Source of the DNA: Salinivibrio sharmensis
Lineage (GTDB): Bacteria > Pseudomonadota > Gammaproteobacteria > Enterobacterales > Vibrionaceae
DNA: 47,183 nt
NCBI RefSeq assembly: GCF_001995985.1
Contig: NZ_MUFC01000009.1
Coordinates: forward strand, 12,509 to 59,691
Direction of reading: 5' to 3'
Shown here: one piece after another, positions 40,189 through 47,183 of the stretch
How positions within the stretch are numbered: the stretch's first letter is position 1
Layout: every line of letters starts with the position of its first letter
Notes under the pieces: generated by a model
Seen by the model: the letters and a program-made list of their open reading frames with translations, nothing else
The model's database searches: none
Told to the model about the DNA's origin: nothing
Program-made: the position numbers and the translations under genes

Positions 40189-40263
40189 GTGGAAACTGCA
40201 CTGGTCGTTGCTTTTATCACTGCTGCGGCGTGGATTGTTCGCCGTGAACGTGCTGCACAATAA
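40189..40263 (+). CDS. Candidate 24-residue single-span membrane protein
   Basis: A GTG-started ORF of 24 codons (METALVVAFITAAAWIV..) ends RRERAAQ. The middle is one hydrophobic span of about 14 residues, and the C-terminus is positively charged, the pattern of bacterial small membrane proteins with cytoplasmic C-terminus. GGGA at 40177-40180 is eight bases before the GTG. A perfect terminator follows 48 bases after the stop. The short length makes chance possible. An overlapping 71-codon ORF (40175-40390) runs through the terminator and is rejected. Confidence 0.5.
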   Translation: METALVVAFITAAAWIVRRERAAQ

Positions 40264-40310
40264 TCTGCTGATTGAGCCCTTTTATACACTCGTTTTATTC
40301 AGCAAAAGCG

Positions 40311-40340
40311 AAAAGCCTTCTCCATGGAGAAGGCTTTTTT
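40311..40340 (+). terminator. Intrinsic terminator after small membrane ORF
   Basis: AAAAGCCTTCTC (40311-40322) and GAGAAGGCTTTT (40327-40338) form a perfect 12-bp stem with a CATG loop and T run. Its A-rich and T-rich flanks could also end the minus-strand gene that stops at 40378. Confidence 0.92.
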
Positions 40341-40377
40341 ATGCTTATAAGATGCTTATAAGTGTCGATGTTCTGGA

Positions 40378-40581
40378 TCAGTTGTCGTAATAGTCGCCGT
40401 CTGACACTTCATGAAAGTCTTCTACTTGGCTTGCGGCTTGAAAGTCAGCAGCAGGTTTGAGTTGACGTCGTCGTAGCATCGTTACTTGCTCTTCCAAGCG
40501 ATGAGCGGTTTCAATATTGCCTTCTTGATAGGCCTCTTGGATTTTTCTTTCAAATTCATCAATACGTTGAGTCATCACCAT
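40378..40581 (-). CDS. Small helical protein of unknown function
   Basis: This 67-residue protein starts at ATG 40581; GGAGGG lies seven bases upstream. The first 40 residues form a charged helix (RIDEFERKIQEAYQEGNIET to LRRRQL), and the tail is acidic (VSDGDYYDN). It has no Cys, signal peptide or membrane span. I do not recognise a family. It is a single gene between the small membrane ORF and the outer-membrane barrel gene. Confidence 0.72.
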   Translation of the reverse strand: MVMTQRIDEFERKIQEAYQEGNIETAHRLEEQVTMLRRRQLKPAADFQAASQVEDFHEVSDGDYYDN

Positions 40582-40774
40582 CGTTATACCCTCCGACAGT
40601 TCCCACGCACAATCACAGCGAGCATCGCTGTGGGAGTTGCACCACGCACTAAGACGCCCGCCTTGTAATAGCGATTACGTCCATACTTTAAAATTAGTTT
40701 AGATTGACAATATAACCAGTGAGAGAGGTCACACTGGGCGGTAACACAAGGGAGTAGAGGGTTACCGCTCGCTA

Positions 40775-41314
40775 TTAATACAGGTATCTGACAGAAAAGA
40801 TCAAGCGATTTTGTTCCAAACCATTGGCACGCCACGTTGCGCCTAACGACAAGGTTTCGGTGGAGTGAAAGCGCCCGCCAATTTCTACTAAGCTGGTGGT
40901 GTCGTCTTGATCAAAGATGATAGAACCGACGTACAAGTTGGCCTCAATTGGTGGGGCTACCCAGCCGCGCAATCCGGCACCAATTACCGTGGCAAAATCA
41001 CCGGTATCGTGCTTGTCGTCGTCTGGCCGCCTAAACCAAGCGCCCTCCAGCTCGCCATACACATCGACAAACTGATTAATTGGAGCATGAAACCCCACAC
41101 CGCCCGAGGTATACCAGTCTCCTTCGAACTGCGTATCCCCTTTCGCCACGAAGTGTGCGCCTTCCGTAAATGCAAAACGTCCCAGCCCGCCAATCCCACT
41201 AGGATTTGCAAGGACGTTGACTTGAATATGGTTGTAATCAAAATTGGTCGCATGTGCAGCGGGTACGGACAGGGTCATGGCCAATAGTGCCGCTTTACTG
41301 AGGCGTGAGATCAC
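40775..41314 (-). CDS. Outer-membrane beta-barrel protein of the YfaZ type or similar
   Basis: This protein of 179 residues starts at GTG 41314, placed eight bases after GGAG; a start at ATG 41341 would spoil the signal peptide. The first 22 residues form a signal peptide ending AHA. The rest alternates hydrophobic and polar residues as beta strands, with several Gly and aromatic girdle residues, and ends FSVRYLY, the C-terminal aromatic barrel signal. Small barrels of this kind are outer-membrane proteins of unknown cargo; the link to YfaZ is only a resemblance. Confidence 0.72.
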   Translation of the reverse strand: MISRLSKAALLAMTLSVPAAHATNFDYNHIQVNVLANPSGIGGLGRFAFTEGAHFVAKGDTQFEGDWYTSGGVGFHAPINQFVDVYGELEGAWFRRPDDDKHDTGDFATVIGAGLRGWVAPPIEANLYVGSIIFDQDDTTSLVEIGGRFHSTETLSLGATWRANGLEQNRLIFSVRYLY

Positions 41315-41480
41315 AGCATTTACTCCATTTGCATTTAACATCAGTGTAATAGCTTCAACGCAGTCAGTGCAATAACTTAGCCGATCTTGCGCCCATATTT
41401 AAACCACAACGCACATTACGAGCCTTAATCTACGGGTTTTGATGTGTCAACATTTTGTTTGATTTAGATTTTATCTGTTG

Positions 41481-41498
41481 CGTAAAAAAATATTTGCA
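41481..41498. promoter_or_regulatory. Candidate TyrR box upstream of DAHP synthase gene
   Basis: CGTAAA (41481-41486), six bases, then TTTGCA (41493-41498) fits TGTAAA-N6-TTTACA at 10 of 12 positions. It lies about 95 bases before the start codon. TyrR controls several DAHP synthase genes in other gammaproteobacteria. Confidence 0.5.
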
Positions 41499-41591
41499 CA
41501 AAAGAATATGGCGGGTTAGCGTAGGAGTCCAACAACGAAAACGTGGCAGTCAGCTACGTGAGCCCGCGACACGCAAACACAGGATTAGCCC

Positions 41592-42674
41592 ATGAGTGTA
41601 CACCCAACGGATGACGTTAGAATTGACCAAATAAAAGAACTCCTTCCACCTATTGCTGTACTGGAAAAGTTTCCAGCGACCGACGCGGCGGAACACACTG
41701 TATTTAATGCACGTCAGGCGATTCATAAAATCTTAAACGACCAAGACGATCGTTTGGTTGTCGTTGTGGGGCCTTGTTCTATTCACGATCCCAATGCGGC
41801 GCGTGACTACGCCAGAAAACTTAAACAGCTGCGTGAGACATTGAGTGCTGATTTGGAGGTGGTGATGCGGGTTTATTTTGAAAAGCCGCGCACGACGGTT
41901 GGTTGGAAAGGCCTGATTAATGACCCGTATTTAGACAACAGTTTCAAAATTAATGATGGTCTGCGACTAGGACGTAACTTACTGTTAGATATTGCGGATT
42001 CTGGTTTACCTGCGGCGGGAGAATTTCTTGACATGATCACGCCACAGTATATGGCCGATTTAATTAGCTGGGGCGCGATTGGGGCGCGGACTACAGAGTC
42101 TCAGGTGCATCGCGAACTTGCCTCTGGGCTATCATGTCCCGTTGGGTTTAAAAATGGCACAGATGGGAATATCAAAATTGCCACGGATGCGATTCGCTCA
42201 GCGAGTTCACCGCACCAGTTTTTATCGGTGACCAAATATGGACACTCTGCGATCGTCGCGACCGCAGGTAATGAGGATTGCCATCTGATTTTGCGTGGAG
42301 GCAAAACGCCTAACTATTACGCGGGGGATGTCGATCAGATCTGTGGGGCGCTGGCTGATGCTGGTTTACGGCAAAAATTGATGATTGATTTGAGCCATGC
42401 CAATAGCAGCAAACAATACCAAAAGCAGAAAGAAGTCAGCGAAGATGTGGCGGGACAAATTGCTGCAGGCAACAAAGCCATCTTTGGTGTGATGATCGAG
42501 AGTCATCTCGTCGAAGGTCGCCAAGATTTAACCGACGATCAGTCGCTTACCTATGGTCAAAGCATTACGGACGGTTGTATTGGTTGGGAAGATACCGAGA
42601 GAGTACTCCATCAGTTGGCGGCCTCTGTGCGTGCACGCCGCGAAAAGACCGCGCCATTCAGTGAATCCGCTTAA
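41592..42674 (+). CDS. 3-deoxy-7-phosphoheptulonate synthase (class I, AroG/AroF type)
   Basis: This enzyme joins phosphoenolpyruvate and erythrose 4-phosphate in the first step of the shikimate pathway. The 360-residue length and motifs match: VGPCSIHD, VYFEKPRTTVGWKG, IGARTTESQVHRE, PVGFKNGTDG, TPNYYAGD and MIDLSHANS with metal ligands. AGGA precedes the ATG. It supplies precursors for Phe, Tyr and Trp. A TyrR-box-like site upstream supports aromatic control. Which amino acid inhibits it cannot be told, so I give no letter. Confidence 0.95.
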   Translation: MSVHPTDDVRIDQIKELLPPIAVLEKFPATDAAEHTVFNARQAIHKILNDQDDRLVVVVGPCSIHDPNAARDYARKLKQLRETLSADLEVVMRVYFEKPRTTVGWKGLINDPYLDNSFKINDGLRLGRNLLLDIADSGLPAAGEFLDMITPQYMADLISWGAIGARTTESQVHRELASGLSCPVGFKNGTDGNIKIATDAIRSASSPHQFLSVTKYGHSAIVATAGNEDCHLILRGGKTPNYYAGDVDQICGALADAGLRQKLMIDLSHANSSKQYQKQKEVSEDVAGQIAAGNKAIFGVMIESHLVEGRQDLTDDQSLTYGQSITDGCIGWEDTERVLHQLAASVRARREKTAPFSESA

Positions 42675-42691
42675 TCGCGTCTGTTTGGTCA

Positions 42692-42717
42692 CAAAAAAGC
42701 CCCCAACGAGTGGGGGC
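42692..42717 (-). terminator. Intrinsic terminator for minus-strand gene ending at 42753
   Basis: GCCCCCA (42699-42705) and TGGGGGC (42711-42717) form a 7-bp stem. Read on the minus strand the stem is followed by six T bases, so it ends the bactofilin-operon transcript. On the plus strand it lacks a T run. Confidence 0.88.
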
Positions 42718-42752
42718 GAATCACAGAGGTCAGTGCATGGCACTGGCCTTTC

Positions 42753-43178
42753 CTATTTTTGGAAAATAGCTTGAAACTCGCGTTTTAATCCAGGCTTTAA
42801 GCGTGCTTGTTTCAGTTGCTTCGATAAATCTTTGACACAAGAGCTGAGCACATCATCGAGAATTTGCGCTTTGTAGTTGTCGCGCTCTTCATCAGACATT
42901 TCACTTAAATCAACTTTTTCAAGTTCGCTCAATGCATCGATACCCGCATAGCTTTGGCTTATGGCGACGAGTGCATGAAATTGATCATAGTTGTCGAGAA
43001 TGTTTTGCGCACTGGCAGGCAGCTTTTCCCACGCCTCTTTGACACTGGCACTGGACGCGTCATGTACAGAGGCGATCATCGTGTACATGGCTTCTGGGGC
43101 TTGCTCATAACGGATCACGCATTGTAGCTCAGGAGAAAAGCTATCAAAGCTGACCGATGGTTGATTAGAGTCGGACAT
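42753..43178 (-). CDS. Helical protein of unknown function, partner of bactofilin gene
   Basis: This 141-residue acidic, all-helical protein (MSDSNQPSV start) has no signal peptide, Cys pattern or catalytic motif I recognise. Repeated Leu, Glu and Lys suggest a bundle. It starts 12 bases after the bactofilin stop on the same strand and is followed by a strong terminator, so the two form an operon. It could be a bactofilin-associated factor or be unrelated. Confidence 0.75.
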   Translation of the reverse strand: MSDSNQPSVSFDSFSPELQCVIRYEQAPEAMYTMIASVHDASSASVKEAWEKLPASAQNILDNYDQFHALVAISQSYAGIDALSELEKVDLSEMSDEERDNYKAQILDDVLSSCVKDLSKQLKQARLKPGLKREFQAIFQK

Positions 43179-43190
43179 TCACAGGCTTCC

Positions 43191-43631
43191 TTACGACTGT
43201 TTCGAGGAGGGTGGATGAACTTTTTTGTCTTTGCTTGCTTTATCGTCTGATCTTGCTTGTTCTGCTAAGGGTACTACGGTATCTGTTGATAGAGTGGCAC
43301 GGTTCTCACCGGCAAGAAGCCCACCTTTTTCAATAGTCAGTTGCTCGGTATTCAGCACGCCTTTCATTTTTCCTTGAGAGAGAATATCGATAGCATCTGC
43401 ATCACATTGCCCCTCTACCAAGCCATTGATGGTGATATGCTTAGCGTTGATGGTACCACGAAAGTGGCCCGTTGCTGAGATAACAACGGCGTTAGCCTGG
43501 GTGATATTGCCTTCCCCAAATCCATCAATTTGAATATCACCCTCAAGATCAATATCGCCAACGACCTTACAGTTTCTGGCAACGATCGATAAGCCATGAT
43601 TCGGGGTAGACTTTGAACTAAACAGACCCAT
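43191..43631 (-). CDS. Bactofilin (polymer-forming cytoskeletal protein)
   Basis: This 146-residue protein starts at ATG 43631; GGAG lies about eight bases upstream. The upstream extension to 43754 has no family similarity. The core (about 15-115) has the short repeating pattern of a right-handed beta helix: GDIDLEGDIQIDGFGEGNI, ATGHFRGTINAKHITING, GQCDADAIDILSQGKMKGVL. Bactofilins polymerise without nucleotide and help cell shape or place other proteins. The C-terminal 30 residues are a charged, disordered tail. The next gene downstream is unknown and probably co-transcribed. Confidence 0.9.
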   Translation of the reverse strand: MGLFSSKSTPNHGLSIVARNCKVVGDIDLEGDIQIDGFGEGNITQANAVVISATGHFRGTINAKHITINGLVEGQCDADAIDILSQGKMKGVLNTEQLTIEKGGLLAGENRATLSTDTVVPLAEQARSDDKASKDKKVHPPSSKQS

Positions 43632-43850
43632 GTCGTGCACTCCACATACATCATTTTGGTCAAGTATATCATTAGCTGTGCACAGATGGTGGCGCTCTGG
43701 TGTACAACCCGATGCGTAAGATGTGATCCTGCTACCAGTATTGGTGATCGTCACCTCGGGTGGATTATTGCGCGGTTATCGGCGCAGTGATTGCTTGCGT
43801 GACATTCAGTTGATATAACTCGATGAAATCGACTAAATGAGATCATCGCT

Positions 43851-44489
43851 ATGTCAAGGACACTCTCACCGTATCAGCAACGTGTCATCGGTTGTTTACT
43901 TGAGAAAGAAGTCACCACCCCGGATCATTACCCGCTCACACTCAATGCGCTGACCACCGCTGTGAATCAAAAGAGTAACCGAGATCCTGTTTACGAGATG
44001 TCGGAGTCAGAGGTGTTAGATATCGTAAATGCACTAGTCGAAATGCGGCTGGTGAGCCCGCAAGAGGGCAGCGGTAGTCGTGTTGCCAAGTATCAACATC
44101 GTTTCTGTAATACACAATTTGGCGACCTCACCCTCAGTGAGCCACAAAAAGCGATCCTATGTGTCATGCTATTGCGAGGCGCTCAGACGCCCGGAGAGTT
44201 GAGAACCCGCACACAGCGCCTCTATGCTTTTAATCGGGTCGAAGATGTCGAGAGCACATTGGCTGACATGATGGCGTCAAACTGGGTAAAAAAATTGCCG
44301 CGTGAGGCCGGAAAGCGAGAGTCTCGCTATCAACACTTGTTCTCCGACGGCGCCGACACGCCGGAGATCCCCGCGTCGCAAGAGGAATCAGAACCGACCA
44401 CCGATACATCTTTGGTGATGCGAGTGAGTGCGTTGGAGAAAGAAGTGGCGGATCTCCGTCAAATGTTAGAGGCTGTTTTGGAGCGATAA
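43851..44489 (+). CDS. yceH: YceH family (DUF480) protein
   Basis: This 212-residue protein has the DUF480 pattern: LSPYQQRVIGCLLEKEVTTPDHYPLTLNAL, NQKSNRDPVYEMSE, and LSEPQKAILCVMLLRGAQTPGELRTRTQRL, made of two winged-helix units. The C-terminal part (about 165-212) ends in a short coiled coil. Its role is not known; winged helices suggest nucleic acid or protein binding. The GIY-YIG gene starts five bases after its stop, so the two form an operon. Confidence 0.93.
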   Translation: MSRTLSPYQQRVIGCLLEKEVTTPDHYPLTLNALTTAVNQKSNRDPVYEMSESEVLDIVNALVEMRLVSPQEGSGSRVAKYQHRFCNTQFGDLTLSEPQKAILCVMLLRGAQTPGELRTRTQRLYAFNRVEDVESTLADMMASNWVKKLPREAGKRESRYQHLFSDGADTPEIPASQEESEPTTDTSLVMRVSALEKEVADLRQMLEAVLER

Positions 44490-44494
44490 CGCCT

Positions 44495-44773
44495 ATGGAT
44501 ACGCCTTGGTTTGTTTATTTGATTCGAACGCGCCAGGGGCAGCTTTACTGTGGCGTCACAACGGATGTCAGCCGGCGATTAATACAACATCGCCAAGGTA
44601 AAGGCGCACGCGCGCTACGAGGGAAAGGACCGCTATCACTGGCGTGGCAATCGCAACCGATGGAAAAGCGAACGGCGATGCAGCGCGAATGGCAAATAAA
44701 GCAATGGCCGAAGCAGCGTAAGGAAGCGCTATGTGCACGCTTTTGTTGTGTGCATGACAGTGGTGTTGATTAA
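44495..44773 (+). CDS. GIY-YIG nuclease superfamily protein (UPF0213 type)
   Basis: This 92-residue single-domain protein carries FVYLIRTRQGQLYCGVTTDVSRRLIQHRQGKGARA, with YLI for GIY and YCG for YIG, plus the Arg in RRL and the conserved His. Small GIY-YIG proteins of this group, such as YhbQ, cut or bind DNA with structure preference. It follows yceH by five bases, and its stop overlaps the stop of the EAL-protein gene on the other strand by four bases. Confidence 0.9.
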   Translation: MDTPWFVYLIRTRQGQLYCGVTTDVSRRLIQHRQGKGARALRGKGPLSLAWQSQPMEKRTAMQREWQIKQWPKQRKEALCARFCCVHDSGVD

Positions 44774-47013
44774 TTAAATAAGCGAGTGATGGGTTGTGAC
44801 TGCGTGAGCAGCGCACTCAACTGATGGATATTCATTGAGGGGTAATAAAGGTGCCCCTGCGCGTAGCGGCACCCCAGGTCAAACAAAAAGTCACGCTGAT
44901 CTTCACGTTCCACACCTTCAGCGACCACTTTTAGTTTCAGCAATTGCGCCATGTTAATGACGGCTTGGCAAATCACGATATCGTCTTTGCAGTGAGGCAG
45001 ATCGGCGACAAAACTGCTATCGATTTTGACGGTGTCCACCGGGAAATGCTTAAGATAGGCCAGAGATGAGTACCCGGTGCCAAAATCGTCAATCGCCAAG
45101 GAAACACCTGCTGCCGCGAGGGTATGTAAGGTATGTTGGTTTTGGCTAAGGTTCTCAATGAAAACTTGTTCTGTCAGTTCAATTTGCACACGTTCTGGCG
45201 GAACTTGATGGCGTTCAATGGCGCGTAGAATGGTATCAGCAAGAAAGCTGTCTTGAAATTCATGCCCAGAGATATTTATCGCGACAAATGGGGGAGCACA
45301 GTGCTGCGCCAGCAAGGTTGCATAGGTTTCTAATGCCTCATTGACCACCCAAGTGCCTAACTGCCGCATAAGTCCAGTGTCTTCTGCGGTGCGGACGATG
45401 GTATCGGGAGAAATCACCGCGCCCTCTGTATCTTGCCAGCGTACTAAGGCTTCAATCCCCGCAATGCTGTGATCTTTTAGATCGATTTGCGGCTGAAAAT
45501 GTAAGCTCAACTCGTTACCCTGAATCGCTTTGCGGATGGCGTACTCGGTATCCTTTTTCTGATGCAGGTGGTCTCGCATTGCCATTTGGAACACCACGAC
45601 TCTGTGATGAGAGAGTTGACGAGCGCGATGCGCCGCGGTGTCTGCGTGACGCAACAGTTCCTGAGCGGGCATGGAGGCATCGTAGCGATAACTAATGCCG
45701 ACAGCGCAGGCCACAATAATCTCCTCTGCGTCGTGGAAGAAGGGTTGCTCAATGGCTTTTCGGATCCGTTTTGCGTAGATCTCCGCTTTTAGCGGTGAAA
45801 GCTCGCTGCCGACAATCGCGAATTGGTCGTCGCTGATTTTTGCAATATAGTCATCGGTTTGCCTAACGCGTTGTAGGCGTTGTGCCAATTCAATTAAAAG
45901 CTGGTCATGCACGGCTTGCCCATACAGCTCATTGATCTCTTTCAAATTATCAATGTCCACACAGATCAGCGCCAGATCGTGGGAATGCGCGCTAGATTCA
46001 TGCACACGCTGCTGAATATAGCGAGTAAGGGCATGACGGTTGGGCAGATACGTCAAGGCGTCGTGATTCGCGATAAAATGTAGCTGCTGCTCGACGTCTT
46101 TGCGTTGCTCAATTTCATTTTTTAAATAGTCAATCGTGGTCTGCGCCGCCCGGCGAGACATCAAGTTCACCTCCGCCAAATACAAGGCAACGCCCAATAA
46201 AAGAGCCACAAGCATGCCGGCGATATAAATCAGAATGGGTAATGAAATAAATTGACTGGCGCCTGGCTCTTGCCAAAGCGCTAGCTGCATAGCGGGTTGC
46301 GTGCTCGCTAAGGTTAAAGGTACCGAACCAACCGCGGCAAACGGCGAAATAGTGTCTCCGCGCAACACGGTTTTGTTTGCCCAGCGGGTCATGGTGAGGT
46401 GTTGATGTTTATTGAGGTAGTCGGACGCAACTTCGTCAACAAGCGCGTCAAGATTAATGACTGCGCCAAGATAGTAGCTTGGCTCTGTGCGGCTATGACT
46501 GTAAATCGGGTAAGCAATTCGCCAATGGGCGAGATCGGGCTGATCCGCTTCAAGCTGACCCTCTGGCTCGCCCACTACGTCAAATGAAAAACGCGGTTTA
46601 TTATGGCTGGTATCTGCGTGTGTTTGCCAACTTATTTCTCTTCGACTGTCCGCCCAAAACAATGATGAAATATAGGCACTGTCTTGTTGGGTTTGTTGCA
46701 CCAAAGCGTGCCATGTCGAGAAGGTCGAGGGCACATCTAACTCAATGTTACTGGCTAATGAACTAAGCCGTGTGAGTTGGGTGTTTATGCCGCGTTCGAC
46801 GGCGCTAGACAAGGCTTGAACTTCCACACTGAGAAGCTTTTCAGTGCGTTGCGCTTGTTGTGATTGGGCAGCCTGATACAACAAAAACGTCGTGACGAGC
46901 ACACCAAAACAGACGAGTGCGATGAAAATAATCGCACGTCCACGAGGCTGTGCCGGCCGCCTGGCAAGTGTGAGTGGATCCTCGTTGTGTTCGTTGCATG
47001 TCGATAAAGGCAT
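44770..47013 (-). CDS. Membrane GGDEF-EAL protein, c-di-GMP phosphodiesterase
   Basis: This 747-residue protein has two membrane helices (about 26-46 and 262-284) around a periplasmic sensor of about 215 residues, then a GGDEF domain (about 310-475) and an EAL domain (about 485-735). The GGDEF motif reads SDDQF, so it should not make c-di-GMP. The EAL domain is intact: EALVRW, NISGHEF, ELTEQV, DDFGTGYSSL, KIDSSFV and VAEGVE. It should cleave c-di-GMP in response to a periplasmic signal. It is transcribed alone. Confidence 0.93.
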   Translation of the reverse strand: MPLSTCNEHNEDPLTLARRPAQPRGRAIIFIALVCFGVLVTTFLLYQAAQSQQAQRTEKLLSVEVQALSSAVERGINTQLTRLSSLASNIELDVPSTFSTWHALVQQTQQDSAYISSLFWADSRREISWQTHADTSHNKPRFSFDVVGEPEGQLEADQPDLAHWRIAYPIYSHSRTEPSYYLGAVINLDALVDEVASDYLNKHQHLTMTRWANKTVLRGDTISPFAAVGSVPLTLASTQPAMQLALWQEPGASQFISLPILIYIAGMLVALLLGVALYLAEVNLMSRRAAQTTIDYLKNEIEQRKDVEQQLHFIANHDALTYLPNRHALTRYIQQRVHESSAHSHDLALICVDIDNLKEINELYGQAVHDQLLIELAQRLQRVRQTDDYIAKISDDQFAIVGSELSPLKAEIYAKRIRKAIEQPFFHDAEEIIVACAVGISYRYDASMPAQELLRHADTAAHRARQLSHHRVVVFQMAMRDHLHQKKDTEYAIRKAIQGNELSLHFQPQIDLKDHSIAGIEALVRWQDTEGAVISPDTIVRTAEDTGLMRQLGTWVVNEALETYATLLAQHCAPPFVAINISGHEFQDSFLADTILRAIERHQVPPERVQIELTEQVFIENLSQNQHTLHTLAAAGVSLAIDDFGTGYSSLAYLKHFPVDTVKIDSSFVADLPHCKDDIVICQAVINMAQLLKLKVVAEGVEREDQRDFLFDLGCRYAQGHLYYPSMNIHQLSALLTQSQPITRLFN

Positions 47014-47106
47014 AGGGCCTGCGCGTAGGGCTAATGGTGATAACCAGATAGTTCCAGTGTAGTGCTAAGAATGGGTGATTGCGCGTATCAATACTGAGAC
47101 AGTGGT

Positions 47107-47154
47107 CGTCAGCTTGCTGCCAACAAAATCTGGGCGTTAACCCAGTGGCTGACG
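47107..47154. other. Hairpin at the right edge
   Basis: CGTCAGC (47107-47113) pairs with GCTGACG (47148-47154), enclosing CTGGG/CCCAG (47130-47134, 47141-47145). No gene is seen from 47014 to the end. The structure may belong to a leader of the EAL gene on the minus strand or to a neighbour beyond the window. Confidence 0.35.
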
Positions 47155-47183
47155 TGGACACGACATGGTCCTTACTTGTACAA

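Noticed and set aside
40175-40390. 71-codon ORF on the plus strand
   Set aside because: It runs through a strong terminator and shows low-complexity content; the shorter 24-codon frame is preferred.

Overview
The window reads as chromosomal DNA of a marine or halophilic gammaproteobacterium of the Vibrionaceae type. The zwf-pgl-gnd order, the fhuCDB layout, the EAL-HDOD protein, the short Vibrio-type proteins and traces of integron cassettes all fit. Moderate GC and the gene mix are compatible with Salinivibrio, but the genus is an inference. No rRNA, tRNA, CRISPR array, insertion sequence or integrase was found.

Layout. (1) 1-2588: AT-richer accessory DNA that looks like integron gene cassettes: a coiled-coil membrane protein, a small HELGH metalloprotease-like membrane protein and a zinc-ribbon protein. 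Two attC-like palindromes lie between them. (2) 2589-6802: peptidase E, a GNAT acetyltransferase, a GH13 alpha-glucosidase and a LysR regulator. (3) 7024-10786: oxidative pentose phosphate operon zwf-pgl-gnd with a terminator. (4) 10836-12379: DUF134 protein, NifX-like protein with a Cys-rich tail, and a hotdog thioesterase. (5) 12372-18198: minus-strand operon dabB-dabA-sua5 for inorganic carbon uptake plus threonylcarbamoyl-AMP synthase, facing a divergent LysR gene. (6) 18134-19877: photolyase/cryptochrome and a DUF2256 mini-protein. (7) 20117-23789: ferric hydroxamate importer fhuCDB. (8) 23808-26335: SDR enzyme, DUF6482 protein and phhAB for phenylalanine hydroxylation. (9) 26361-31509: a cluster of hairpins, a small acidic protein, an EAL-HDOD protein and a very large hybrid histidine kinase with a hexanucleotide Glu-Pro repeat. 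(10) 31577-36858: RND efflux operon with two lipoprotein adaptors. (11) 37132-42717: DUF4442 protein, Nudix hydrolase, DEAD-box helicase, a 480-base gene-poor stretch leading to a 24-codon membrane ORF, an outer-membrane barrel and a DAHP synthase. (12) 42753-47013: a bactofilin with an unknown partner, YceH, a GIY-YIG protein and a membrane EAL phosphodiesterase.

How the genes work together. TyrR-box-like sites stand before both phhA and the DAHP synthase gene, suggesting joint control of aromatic amino acid breakdown and synthesis. The DAB carbon pump is translationally packed with a Sua5-type enzyme that consumes bicarbonate, which suggests a substrate link between carbon uptake and tRNA t6A modification. 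The EAL-HDOD gene directly precedes the hybrid kinase gene and is probably in one signalling unit with it. Most functional calls come from recognising family motifs by eye; no database search was run.
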